Shown: positions 1-7,777 of the stretch, piece by piece
Layout: each line of letters starts with the position of its first letter
How positions within the stretch are numbered: position 1 is the stretch's first letter
NCBI RefSeq assembly: GCF_965229915.1
Contig: NZ_CBDDJZ010000001.1
Coordinates: 1,798,001-1,862,000 of the forward strand
DNA length: 64,000 bases
Source: Marinoscillum sp965229915
GTDB taxonomy: Bacteria > Bacteroidota > Bacteroidia > Cytophagales > Cyclobacteriaceae
Reading direction: 5' to 3'
The notes under the pieces: generated by a model
Database searches by the model: none
The model's input: the letters and a program-made list of their open reading frames with translations, nothing else
Told to the model about the DNA's origin: nothing
Program-made: the position numbers and the translations under genes

Positions 1-2
1 TC

Positions 3-824
3 ATGAGATACTCGGTAATCATCATCCTTACATTGATAACTTTTATTGCTTCTGCACAGAAAAAAGAAGTAGAGGTATATCATAAAACCCAGGAGGACGG
101 CTCACTCAAAATCTTTGCTCGCAACAATACTGAATTCCTACAAAGTGTTCAGATAGAAGCCACTTTCAAAGGAATGGAAGCCTCTGAAGATTTGCCAATA
201 CTCAAGACTATTGAACCAAACCAGAGTGCTTATTACTTCTCTCTGACCCCAGTCAAAAACGCTTATTCTTATAATTACCGCTTTACTTACATCAAAGGAG
301 ATGTGACTGCCGAGCACAACGATGATATCATCTACTACCTACCTTATGCTCAAAGCAAGTCATATATGGTAGATCAGAGCTATAATGAGACACCAACCCA
401 CATGAATCAGTATGCCCTTGATTTTCATATGGACGAAGGAACTGAAATCAGGGCGATACGAGCTGGGGTGGTATTTGAAGTTGTTGACAACAATAACAAA
501 GGCTGCCCAAGAGAGGACTGCTCCAAATTCAACAATTATGTCCTGGTCATGCATGATGATGGCTCCATTGCCGATTACTCGCACCTCCAGAAAAATGGGG
601 CTCGTGTTGAAGTTGGAGATGAAATTACCTCTGGTGACCTGATTGGCCTAAGTGGGAGTACTGGTTATGCGAGTGGACCACATCTACACCTCGAAGTATA
701 CGTGATGCGCTTTAGCGGACAGCAATCAGTACGTGCAGAGTACTACCTGGATAAGAGCACTATTGGTGTACCGATGAGTAATCACAGATACACGCAAGAG
801 ATGGACAAAAAAAATCCCGACTGA
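3..824 (+). CDS. Secreted M23-family peptidoglycan endopeptidase
   Basis: LytM/M23-type zinc peptidase, 273 residues, expected to cut peptidoglycan cross-bridges in the periplasm. A signal peptide (residues 1-19, ending IASAQ) is followed by a beta-rich N-terminal region and a C-terminal M23 domain (about 115-240). The zinc and catalytic residues are visible: H133-x6-D140, H194 in YSHL, and H227-L-H229 in the GPHLHLEV motif. The full set is present, so the enzyme is probably active. The ATG is at base 3, so anything upstream is outside the window. Its last codons and stop lie inside the hairpin of the asnS terminator that reads the other way. The family call is firm; the exact bond cut is not known. 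Confidence 0.9.
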   Translation: MRYSVIIILTLITFIASAQKKEVEVYHKTQEDGSLKIFARNNTEFLQSVQIEATFKGMEASEDLPILKTIEPNQSAYYFSLTPVKNAYSYNYRFTYIKGDVTAEHNDDIIYYLPYAQSKSYMVDQSYNETPTHMNQYALDFHMDEGTEIRAIRAGVVFEVVDNNNKGCPREDCSKFNNYVLVMHDDGSIADYSHLQKNGARVEVGDEITSGDLIGLSGSTGYASGPHLHLEVYVMRFSGQQSVRAEYYLDKSTIGVPMSNHRYTQEMDKKNPD

Positions 825-834
825 TTGTCGGGAT
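806..834 (-). terminator. Intrinsic terminator of asnS, overlapping the M23 stop codon
   Basis: Perfect 8-bp stem ATCCCGAC/GTCGGGAT (814-821 with 827-834) and a 5-nt loop. Read on the minus strand it is followed by eight Ts (bases 807-814 are A). It ends asnS transcription, yet the plus-strand arm and loop contain the last codons and TGA stop of the M23 gene. On the plus strand there is no T tract. Confidence 0.8.
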
Positions 835-844
835 AATAAGATTC

Positions 845-2293
845 TTAGAATTCACAGTTGCCTGGAGTTCTTGGAAAAGGAATCACATCTCGGATGTTAC
901 CCATACCAGTTACAAACTGGATCATTCGTTCAAATCCCAGACCATATCCACTGTGAGGAACAGCACCAAATTTTCGTGTGTCCAAATACCACCACATTTC
1001 TTCTTCAGGAATGTTCATCTCCTTCATTCGCTGGGTAAGCAACTCGAGGCGCTCCTCACGCTGAGAACCTCCGATGATCTCTCCAATACCTGGAAAGAGA
1101 ATATCCATCGCTCCTACCGTTTTGCCATCGTCATTCTGACGCATGTAGAAAGCTTTGATGTCTTTCGGATAATTGTATAGGATAACTGGCTTTTTGAAGT
1201 GCTTCTCTACGAGAAACCGCTCATGTTCAGACTGTAAATCAGCGCCCCATCCTTCGATGATATAAGAGAATTTTTTCTTTTTGTTTGGCTTAGAGTTCCT
1301 CAGTATATCAATGGCTTCCGTATAGCTCACCCGTTCAAACTCATTTTCTAAAACGAATCTCAAACGCTCCGTCAAAGTCATCTCTGAGCGCTCATTCTGA
1401 GGTTTATTCTTTTCTTCTTCTAGAATTCGCTTCTCTAGAAATGCAAGGTCATCTGCACAGTTGTCCAGTGCATATTTGACCAGATACTTCAGCATTTCCT
1501 GAGCCAGATCCATATTGTCCTGTAAGTCATAGAATGCCATCTCTGGCTCTATCATCCAAAACTCCGCCAGGTGACGCGTGGTGTTAGAGTTTTCGGCTCT
1601 AAACGTCGGTCCAAACGTGTAGATTTCAGAAAGTGCCATAGCTGCAAGCTCGCCTTCCAGTTGGCCGGACACCGTCAAATTAGCTTCCTTTTCAAAGAAA
1701 TCTTTCTCAAAGTCTATCTGACCATCTTCTGTCTTAGGGATGTTGTCTAATTCAAAATTGGTCACTTTAAAGGCTTCACCGGCTCCTTCCGCATCAGACG
1801 CAGTAATAATCGGTGTATTGATATAAAAGAACCCTTTGTCATTGAAAAACTTATGAACCGCAAATGCCAATGCATGTCTCACCCTCATTACCGCACTAAA
1901 CGTATTGGTCCTTGGTCTTAAATGAGCAATCTCACGTAAGAACTCCAGACTGTGTTTCTTTGGCTGCAGTGGATATTTATCAGGATCAGCCTCCCCAAAT
2001 ACTTCGAGACTTTCAGCCACCAATTCACATGACTGTCCAGAGCCCTGTGATTCTACAACTTTTCCAGTGGCTGAGATACTAGCCCCGGTGGTGATCTTTC
2101 TCAATAGCTCCTCGCCAAACTTTTCTGCATCAGCAACAATTTGGAGGTTATTGATCGTAGAACCATCATTCAATGCAATAAACGCAACATTCTTACTGGC
2201 CCGTTTGGTACGTACCCAACCCATGACCGTTAGTTCCTGGCCTACTGGCTCCTCGGTCAAAACAACTTGAATTTTGGTTCGTTTTTCTTTCAC
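845..2293 (-). CDS. asnS: Asparaginyl-tRNA synthetase
   Basis: Class IIb aminoacyl-tRNA synthetase that charges tRNA-Asn with asparagine using ATP. It has 482 residues, near the usual ~465-480. The N-terminal OB-fold anticodon-binding domain spans about 15-105 (VMGWVRTKRASKNVAFI). The class II catalytic core follows, with motif 2 around FRAENSNTTRHLAEFWMIEPE and motif 3 near the C-terminus (GYGLGFERMIQFVTG). The ending RDVIPFPRTPGNCEF is typical of AsnRS rather than AspRS. It is transcribed away from rpoN with about 110 bp between them and has its own terminator. The asnS-rpoN neighbourhood is, from memory, common in Bacteroidota. Identification is secure. Confidence 0.97.
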   Translation of the reverse strand: MKEKRTKIQVVLTEEPVGQELTVMGWVRTKRASKNVAFIALNDGSTINNLQIVADAEKFGEELLRKITTGASISATGKVVESQGSGQSCELVAESLEVFGEADPDKYPLQPKKHSLEFLREIAHLRPRTNTFSAVMRVRHALAFAVHKFFNDKGFFYINTPIITASDAEGAGEAFKVTNFELDNIPKTEDGQIDFEKDFFEKEANLTVSGQLEGELAAMALSEIYTFGPTFRAENSNTTRHLAEFWMIEPEMAFYDLQDNMDLAQEMLKYLVKYALDNCADDLAFLEKRILEEEKNKPQNERSEMTLTERLRFVLENEFERVSYTEAIDILRNSKPNKKKKFSYIIEGWGADLQSEHERFLVEKHFKKPVILYNYPKDIKAFYMRQNDDGKTVGAMDILFPGIGEIIGGSQREERLELLTQRMKEMNIPEEEMWWYLDTRKFGAVPHSGYGLGFERMIQFVTGMGNIRDVIPFPRTPGNCEF

Positions 2294-2402
2294 AGGATCA
2301 ACAACTTAAGTCTTTATAAAACACCGCAAAAAAAGGATATTTTGACGGTTTAATCAAAGAATCACAGAATTATGATAATTTTGATTTTGAGCTAGGTAGA
2401 AC

Positions 2403-3845
2403 ATGCAAAAACTCAACCTCACACAGTCATTATCTCAAAAACTGTCTCCTCAGCAGATACAGTTTATAAAGTTGCTTCAGGTGCCCACAGCTGAGCTGGA
2501 TACGCGCATAGAGGAAGAACTGGAAGTGAACCCTGCTCTGGAGGAAGGTGCTCCAGAAAAAGAGGATGACTATGGTTCAGACGATGAATATGATGAGTAT
2601 GAGAACTCAACAGATTCAGAAAGCATCGAAGAGTACCTTCATGATGACTACTCGGGCTATAAGATGCAGGGAGATGGTCGATCAGATGAGGATGACAAGG
2701 AAATGCCGATCTCAGTTGGTTCTACACTGCATGAGCGGCTGATGACGCAGCTGGGGTATCTACGTCTGGACGAGCGTGAGCACAAGCTAGGCGAACAGCT
2801 TATCGGAAGCGTGGATTCGGATGGTTATATTAGACGAGAGCTGGAAGCCATTGTAAATGATCTGATCTTCTCGCAGAATATAGAGACTGATGTAGAGGAG
2901 CTAGAGAGCATCCTCTACAAGATTCAGAACTTTGATCCTCCAGGGATTGCCGCACGTAACTTACAGGAATGTCTGATGCTTCAGCTTGAGCGGAAGGATG
3001 AGCATACAGAATATCTGGATATAGCCAAACAGATCATTGATAAATGCTTCAATGAGTTCTCTAAGAAACACTACGACAAAATATCCAAACGTCTGAACAT
3101 AGAGAGTGATGAGGCACTGAAAGAGGCCATCTCATTGATCACCAAACTGAATCCCAAACCTGGTGGATCTGGAGAAGATGTTGCTAAAACAGCTCAATAC
3201 CTCATCCCTGATTTCCTCTTAAATAATAACAATGGAAAACTAGAACTGACGCTGAATTCACGCAATGCCCCAATGCTCAAAGTCAGCAGATCTTACGCCG
3301 ACATGCTGCAGGCATATGATAAAAGTGATAAGAAGGACAAAAAGCTAAAAGAAACCGTATCATTCATCAAGCAAAAGCTGGACTCAGCCAAGTGGTTCAT
3401 AGATGCCATTAAACAGCGCCAAAACACCTTATTGAATACCATGCAGGCGATCATTGATTTTCAGTATGACTACTTCCAGGAAGGTGATGAGAGCAAGCTC
3501 AAACCAATGATTCTCAAGGACATTGCTGACAGAATCAACATGGACATCTCCACTGTATCTCGGGTTGCCAATAGCAAAAGCATCCAAACAGAGTTTGGTA
3601 TCTTCCCTCTGAAATACTTTTTCTCAGAAGGAATAGCGACAGATTCTGGAGAAGATGTCAGTAGCAGAGAGGTCAAGAACAAGCTCAAAGAATTCATCGA
3701 TGGAGAGAACAAGTCTAAACCTCTATCAGATGACAAATTAGAAAAATTACTTCGTGGAGAGGGTTACAATATTGCCAGAAGGACTGTTGCCAAATACCGG
3801 GAGCAACTTAATATTCCTGTAGCCAGACTCAGAAAACAACTTTAA
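2403..3845 (+). CDS. rpoN: RNA polymerase sigma-54 factor
   Basis: Sigma-54 (RpoN), 480 residues, which directs RNA polymerase to -24/-12 promoters and needs AAA+ activators. Region I at the N-terminus is glutamine/leucine-rich (LTQSLSQKLSPQQIQFIKLLQ, residues ~5-25). Region II is very acidic (about 45-80, many D/E). A core-binding domain follows, then the helix-turn-helix around DISTVSRVANSKSIQTEFG and the RpoN box ARRTVAKYRE about 20 residues from the end. All regions are present, so it should work. No cognate -24/-12 activator gene is seen in this window. The stop codon is 12 bp before the ATG of the PAP2-like gene, suggesting one transcript. Confidence 0.97.
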   Translation: MQKLNLTQSLSQKLSPQQIQFIKLLQVPTAELDTRIEEELEVNPALEEGAPEKEDDYGSDDEYDEYENSTDSESIEEYLHDDYSGYKMQGDGRSDEDDKEMPISVGSTLHERLMTQLGYLRLDEREHKLGEQLIGSVDSDGYIRRELEAIVNDLIFSQNIETDVEELESILYKIQNFDPPGIAARNLQECLMLQLERKDEHTEYLDIAKQIIDKCFNEFSKKHYDKISKRLNIESDEALKEAISLITKLNPKPGGSGEDVAKTAQYLIPDFLLNNNNGKLELTLNSRNAPMLKVSRSYADMLQAYDKSDKKDKKLKETVSFIKQKLDSAKWFIDAIKQRQNTLLNTMQAIIDFQYDYFQEGDESKLKPMILKDIADRINMDISTVSRVANSKSIQTEFGIFPLKYFFSEGIATDSGEDVSSREVKNKLKEFIDGENKSKPLSDDKLEKLLRGEGYNIARRTVAKYREQLNIPVARLRKQL

Positions 3846-3857
3846 GTGAATACTTTA

Positions 3858-4463
3858 ATGAAAGTAATATCAGCAGTATTTCATCCACTGCTCATGGCTA
3901 CTTATAGCTGTGCTCTGATGTACTGGATCATTCCAGAGATATACAGTCCGATCCGCTATGAATCCATCCCTTTCTTTATCGGCGTGGTGTTTCTGACCAC
4001 AGCAGTAGTCCCTGCCTTGAGTATTCTTTTTTTAAAAATGACTCAAAAAGTGACTAGCCTGGAGATCACAAAACTTGAAGAGCGATCCCTGCCATTTTTA
4101 TCTATTGGGACATTTTATGGGGTGACCACCTACATGTTTTATGCAAAAATGAGTGTTCCATTCCCGCTACTTATCATGATGATGGCTGTGACCGTGTTGA
4201 TTTTTTTGATTTATCTGATCAGCTTCAACTTCAAAATCAGCGTACATTCTGCTGGAATATGGGGAGTAGCAGGTCTGTTTAGTGCATTGGCCATCAAATA
4301 CCTTAGTACATCAGTCATTCCTATACTGGCTGCCATTTTCGTGGCTGCAGGCTTGACCACTATGTCGCGGCTGTACCTGGGAAGGCATTCTCCCGATGAG
4401 AGCTGGTCAGGAGTGACTCTAGGTTTTATCTTATGTTTTCTAGCCTTTTACCTATTTGGTTAG
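3858..4463 (+). CDS. PAP2-like integral membrane protein
   Basis: Integral membrane protein of about 201 residues with roughly six hydrophobic segments, related to the PAP2 (type 2 phosphatidic acid phosphatase) superfamily. A C-terminal motif SRLYLGRHSPDESWSG resembles the PAP2 signature SRxxxxxHxxxD, but the final Asp is Glu. The first motif is reduced to KLEERSLP instead of KxxxxxxRP. Phosphatase activity is therefore uncertain. I prefer ATG 3858 (MKVISAVFHPLL) over a GTG at 3846 that directly abuts the rpoN stop. It follows rpoN closely and likely shares its transcript. The stop overlaps the stop of the convergent barrel gene by 4 bp. Function is unknown beyond a possible lipid-phosphate link. 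Confidence 0.7.
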   Translation: MKVISAVFHPLLMATYSCALMYWIIPEIYSPIRYESIPFFIGVVFLTTAVVPALSILFLKMTQKVTSLEITKLEERSLPFLSIGTFYGVTTYMFYAKMSVPFPLLIMMMAVTVLIFLIYLISFNFKISVHSAGIWGVAGLFSALAIKYLSTSVIPILAAIFVAAGLTTMSRLYLGRHSPDESWSGVTLGFILCFLAFYLFG

Positions 4464-5149
4464 AATCCACTGAAATTTATACCAATAGTCCAGGCCTGTG
4501 GATTGTCCGTTCCGTCAGGTGAGCCGTTAAACACGTTGTTGAGGTAGTATTTATAGTAGAGATGGACTGTTCTAAAGCCAAACCTACCTTGCAATCCGTA
4601 CCTGAAGTCAACCATATCCAGATTAGAGTATAATTTCTCTTTGAATTCACCATTCACAGATTGATACTTGATCTTAGTGTGTGCTCCAATTCTCCTACCA
4701 AGGAAACCTCCCAAACCGATAAACCAACCTTCACCATCTTTAGTCCCCAATGGATGAATTCTGAACTCTACAGGAAGTTCGGCGTAGACACCAACCAGCT
4801 TATTCTTTGAAAAACTCACTCCAACCAACGAATCAAAAGACACTACTCCAGCATCATCTCTGGACCAGGTATATTCCTTATCAGATGCATATTTATCGAT
4901 GGTAACACCAAGACTAGAATGAAAGGAAATGTGTGAATTTATTTCCCATCTTTTGTTGTAGTAAATACCTATTGAGTTGGATCCCCAAAATTTTGTAGGA
5001 AAATTGTCTGGTTGATTATTCCAGAAATTAAATCCGTAATCGATCATTAAATCACCTGGAAAATTGGGCTGTACAGGCCGTTTGCTTTCCTGTGCGATCC
5101 CAACAGATGCTACAATCATTAAAAGAAAAAATCCTACTAGTCGCGTCAT
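4460..5149 (-). CDS. Outer-membrane beta-barrel (porin-family) protein
   Basis: Protein of 229 residues with a signal peptide (about 1-19, ending VGIAQ), alternating aromatic/hydrophobic beta strands and a C-terminal aromatic residue (TIGINFSGF). This pattern fits an eight-strand outer-membrane barrel of the Bacteroidota porin-like group (OMP_b-brl type). No enzyme motif is seen and the substrate, if any, is unknown. It converges on the PAP2-like gene with a 4-bp stop overlap and no room for a terminator. A TATCTTTG -7 element lies about 20 bp upstream of the ATG. The class call is fairly good; a specific role cannot be given. Confidence 0.7.
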   Translation of the reverse strand: MTRLVGFFLLMIVASVGIAQESKRPVQPNFPGDLMIDYGFNFWNNQPDNFPTKFWGSNSIGIYYNKRWEINSHISFHSSLGVTIDKYASDKEYTWSRDDAGVVSFDSLVGVSFSKNKLVGVYAELPVEFRIHPLGTKDGEGWFIGLGGFLGRRIGAHTKIKYQSVNGEFKEKLYSNLDMVDFRYGLQGRFGFRTVHLYYKYYLNNVFNGSPDGTDNPQAWTIGINFSGF

Positions 5150-5169
5150 ACAATCTTTAATTTCGGGGG

Positions 5170-5177
5170 CAAAGATA
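5170..5177 (-). promoter_or_regulatory. -7 promoter element of the barrel gene
   Basis: Reads TATCTTTG on the minus strand, matching the Bacteroidota -7 consensus TAnnTTTG, 20 bp before the ATG at 5149. No clear -33 TTTG is seen at the usual spacing. Confidence 0.45.
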
Positions 5178-5207
5178 GAATCTATTTTAAAACCTAAGGG
5201 ATTAACG

Positions 5208-5236
5208 TTGATATATAAGACAAATTATTAACTTTG
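5208..5236 (+). promoter_or_regulatory. Candidate promoter for tRNA-Arg
   Basis: TTG at 5208-5210, an 18-nt spacer and TAACTTTG at 5229-5236 fit the Bacteroidota sigma-A promoter (TTTG/TTG, then TAnnTTTG). Transcription would start near 5243 and give a leader of about 145 nt before the tRNA. The leader holds a perfect 14-bp palindrome, ACCTCAATTGAGGT (5257-5270). Confidence 0.45.
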
Positions 5237-5333
5237 TGCTCGATTTTGATCAACCTACCTCAATTGAGGTGCAAGATACAGGGAAGATAACAGGCATAAT
5301 AGCCTAAACTTCTTAAAAAGTGTTAATCAAAAT

Positions 5334-5400
5334 ATGGACCCGTAGCCTGCCTCGCCGGCAAGGAGGTTAGAGAATAGTTGACATAATGGACCCGTAGCAT
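5334..5400 (+). repeat. 13-bp direct repeat of the tRNA 5' end flanking a GC-rich palindromic segment
   Basis: ATGGACCCGTAGC occurs at 5334-5346 and again at 5386-5398, where it forms the start of the tRNA. The 39 bp between them begin with a GC-rich imperfect palindrome (CTGCCTCGCCGGCAAGGAGG). This looks like a small REP-like insertion with duplicated ends, or a short tandem duplication. The mechanism is inference. Confidence 0.55.
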
Positions 5401-5461
5401 AACTGAATAGTGCACCAGATTACGGCTCTGGAGGTTGCAGGTTTGAATCCTGCCGGGTTCA
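5388..5461 (+). tRNA. tRNA-Arg (anticodon ACG)
   Basis: Complete 74-nt cloverleaf. The 7-bp acceptor stem is 5388-5394 with 5454-5460 (one G-U pair). The D stem is GCAT/GTGC. The anticodon stem is CCAGA/TCTGG with loop TTACGGC, so positions 34-36 are ACG. The variable loop is AGGTT and the T stem GCAGG/CCTGC. The discriminator is A; CCA is not encoded. Two near-universal bases differ: position 19 is A instead of G and position 56 is T instead of C. These two normally pair, so the change keeps a Watson-Crick pair. A34 would be read as inosine after TadA editing, covering CGU/CGC/CGA codons. A strong terminator follows 11 bp downstream. Confidence 0.85.
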
Positions 5462-5671
5462 CTAGGAGAGCAAAACCCATCAGTACACACTGATGGGTTT
5501 TTGTGTTTCTAAGCTGAAAAGAATTTGTTCTTTGAAGGTGAAAGGAACACAAAAAAAATAGATACCTGAAAGGTAGATATGGTTTTGCCCTCGGAATTAG
5601 GGGCTAAAAGGATCGCCGAAGGCAATCCTGCCGACCTCAACTTTAAATCAAACTCACAACCTCGGTTGCAG
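5441..5671 (+). repeat. 231-bp direct repeat, copy 1 (starts in the tRNA T arm)
   Basis: Copy 1 of a 231-bp unit repeated at 5700-5930 without indels and with about six substitutions by eye. It begins at base G53 of tRNA-Arg, runs through the tRNA 3' end and terminator hairpin, then through about 165 bp of non-coding sequence. That part has two small hairpins, TACCT-gaa-AGGTA and GGATCGCC-gaa-GGCAATCC. A 28-bp very GC-rich spacer (5672-5699) separates the copies. Confidence 0.9.
5472..5502 (+). terminator. tRNA-Arg intrinsic terminator
   Basis: Perfect 13-bp stem (5472-5484 with 5489-5501: AAAACCCATCAGT/ACTGATGGGTTTT) with a 4-nt loop and five Ts on the plus strand. It lies just after the tRNA. 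Confidence 0.85.
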
Positions 5672-5699
5672 CCCTAGGCGGGCCCGACTAGGCGTCCCC

Positions 5700-5930
5700 G
5701 TTTGAATCCTGCCGGGTTCACTAGGAGAGCAAAACCCATCGGTACACACTGATGGGTTTTTGTGTTTCTAAGCTGAAAAGAATTTGTTCTTTGAAGGTGA
5801 AAGGAACACAAAAAAAATAGATACCTGAAAGGTAGATATGGTCTTGCCCTCGGAATTAGGAACTAAAAGGATCGCCGAAGGCAATCCTGCCGACCTCAAC
5901 TTTACATCAAACCCACAACCTCGGTTGCAG
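5700..5930 (+). repeat. 231-bp direct repeat, copy 2 (carries a tRNA-Arg 3' fragment)
   Basis: Copy 2 of the unit at 5441. It holds the last ~21 nt of tRNA-Arg plus tail (5700-5724) and the terminator hairpin, here with one stem base changed to a G-U pair (5731-5761). There is no 5' half of a tRNA before it, so this is a remnant. No coding potential is seen in either copy or in the 5931-5980 remainder. Confidence 0.9.
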
Positions 5931-5980
5931 TCTTGCTGATTTAATTATTTCCACCTTTGTGATTGGAGTCCGTTAAAAAA

Positions 5981-7717
5981 CTAGGTGTATTTCTCCAGAG
6001 TGCTCTGTAAGTCACTAACATTAAAAGGTTTGCTGATGAAATCTTTGATCCCTACAGCAAAGCAAGCATCCTGATCTGCTTTTAGCGCATTGGCAGTGAT
6101 GGAGATGATCACTGGAGCTTTGGCTCCTGAGTAATTACTCAATATCTCATTGGCGGCTTGTATTCCATCCTTCACCGGCATACGGATGTCCATCAAGATG
6201 AAATCATAATCGCCTTCCAAAGCCACATCTACAGCCTTCTGCCCATCTTCCGCCAGATCAATGGTGGTGACACCCAAGTTTTTCAACATCTTGGTCAACA
6301 CCATCTGATTGATCGGTTGATCTTCAGCGATAAGCACTTTCAGCGCCCCATAATCCGTTTTTTGCTCTTTCTTAACAGCTATGGCCACCTCACGATCATC
6401 ACCTTGATTCACTTTCATTTGTATCACAAAACTGAAAATGGAGCCACTATCATCCGACTTGTCCAGTGTCAACAAACCTCCCATCGATGTGACTATTTTC
6501 TTGCAGATCGAAAGCCCAAGTCCGGTCCCTTCGATACCTGAGACCTTTTCGTCGCGATGAAACTCATCAAAAATAAACTCCTGATGATGGGGGGAAATGC
6601 CCTTACCTGTATCTTCAACTGTGGTCTTAATGATCACCCCCGAAGCATCCTTGGAAAGCAACTTAGTGGTAACTTTTACATGTCCTTCCTCAGTAAATTT
6701 GATAGCATTGCTCACTAAATTGATCACCACCTGCCGTAAACGAGCTGGATCACCAAGTAACTTGACTGGTATGGAGAAGTCCTGATCTAGTTTCAATTCC
6801 AATCCTTTTTTGTCTGCCATTACCGGAGCAAAGAACTGTCCCACCTCACTGATTACCTTATAGTAATCGAATTGGGTGTTCATTAAAACCATCTTACCCT
6901 CTTCTATCATGGAGATGTCTAGTACGTTGGATATTAACCCTCGAAGAATATCACTGCTATAGACCAAATCTCTCACCAGATCAGACTGCTCATTGGTCAA
7001 CTTGGTTTGCCTTAGTAACTCGGCCGTACCGACTATTCCATTTAAAGGAGTCCGCATCTCATGGCTGATATTGGCCAGAAAAGTCGTCTTGGCTTTGTTA
7101 GCACGCTCCACATTTTGCTTTTCAAACTCCAGGCTATGATTGACACGTTTAAGTTTAACCCGATCGAGCGAATATGCCCTTTTAAAAATGTACATCGCCA
7201 AAGCCATGACAGAGAGCATGGTAACGTTCGCTATCGCCAGATCTCTCAGCAATCCTCGATCACTGGTATATGGTGCCGCAGCATTAGGTACGTAAAACTC
7301 ATAAATAGTGAAAACCAGCACCATTCCAATGGACACCAGTATAAACAGACGGAAATCGCGGGGATCTAAAATCAAGAGCCCCGACAGATAAACCAATACA
7401 ATAAAATAGGTGATTGCTCCTTTGAGACCACCTGACGGAAGCCAGGCAATACCCAGAATAACGAAGATTAACAAATAATAAAGTAATGAGATAACCCGTA
7501 GGGACACACCGTTCTTATAGGCCCAATATAGTGCAGTGTAAACCAACGAGCCAGAGGAATAGACCCCCAATATAGGCCATTCATAACCAAACCACAGTCC
7601 AAGACCCGTCCATAAGTAGAAGATGATCACCGTGATGAACAATGATATCTCAAACAGCCTGGTTTCTACAGGAGCACTCAGATTTCTAGCAGGAAGGATT
7701 CTTTTAAACAAACTCAC
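5981..7717 (-). CDS. Membrane-bound hybrid sensor histidine kinase
   Basis: Hybrid two-component kinase of 578 residues. The N-terminal half (about 20-180) has six or so transmembrane helices and no obvious periplasmic sensor domain, so the signal may be sensed in the membrane. A HisKA domain follows with phospho-acceptor H219 (ANISHEMRTPLNGI). The HATPase_c domain has N box NLVSNAIKFT, G1 DTGKGI and G2 GTGLGLSI. A C-terminal receiver domain (about 455-578) has phospho-acceptor D510 (ILMDIRMPVKDG) and the conserved K in ISKPF. There is no HPt domain and no DNA-binding output, so phosphate must pass to a separate protein. No partner is adjacent. Class call is firm; signal unknown. Confidence 0.92.
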   Translation of the reverse strand: MSLFKRILPARNLSAPVETRLFEISLFITVIIFYLWTGLGLWFGYEWPILGVYSSGSLVYTALYWAYKNGVSLRVISLLYYLLIFVILGIAWLPSGGLKGAITYFIVLVYLSGLLILDPRDFRLFILVSIGMVLVFTIYEFYVPNAAAPYTSDRGLLRDLAIANVTMLSVMALAMYIFKRAYSLDRVKLKRVNHSLEFEKQNVERANKAKTTFLANISHEMRTPLNGIVGTAELLRQTKLTNEQSDLVRDLVYSSDILRGLISNVLDISMIEEGKMVLMNTQFDYYKVISEVGQFFAPVMADKKGLELKLDQDFSIPVKLLGDPARLRQVVINLVSNAIKFTEEGHVKVTTKLLSKDASGVIIKTTVEDTGKGISPHHQEFIFDEFHRDEKVSGIEGTGLGLSICKKIVTSMGGLLTLDKSDDSGSIFSFVIQMKVNQGDDREVAIAVKKEQKTDYGALKVLIAEDQPINQMVLTKMLKNLGVTTIDLAEDGQKAVDVALEGDYDFILMDIRMPVKDGIQAANEILSNYSGAKAPVIISITANALKADQDACFAVGIKDFISKPFNVSDLQSTLEKYT

Positions 7718-7777
7718 TTAACTCATTACGAAAAGCTCCTTAGTTGAAGCCATGTCAAGTTATGCATAATTCCTCAA

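Noticed and set aside
5367..5552. 61-residue open frame on the minus strand over the tRNA
   Set aside because: It is the antisense of tRNA-Arg and its terminator; the NPAGFKPATSR-like translation is a typical tRNA shadow.
5441..5930. CRISPR or active mobile element at the duplicated region
   Set aside because: Only two long copies, no short regular repeats or spacers, no transposase or integrase gene nearby.
6158..6541. 127-residue plus-strand frame in the hybrid kinase
   Set aside because: Antisense of the receiver and kinase domains; no homology pattern.
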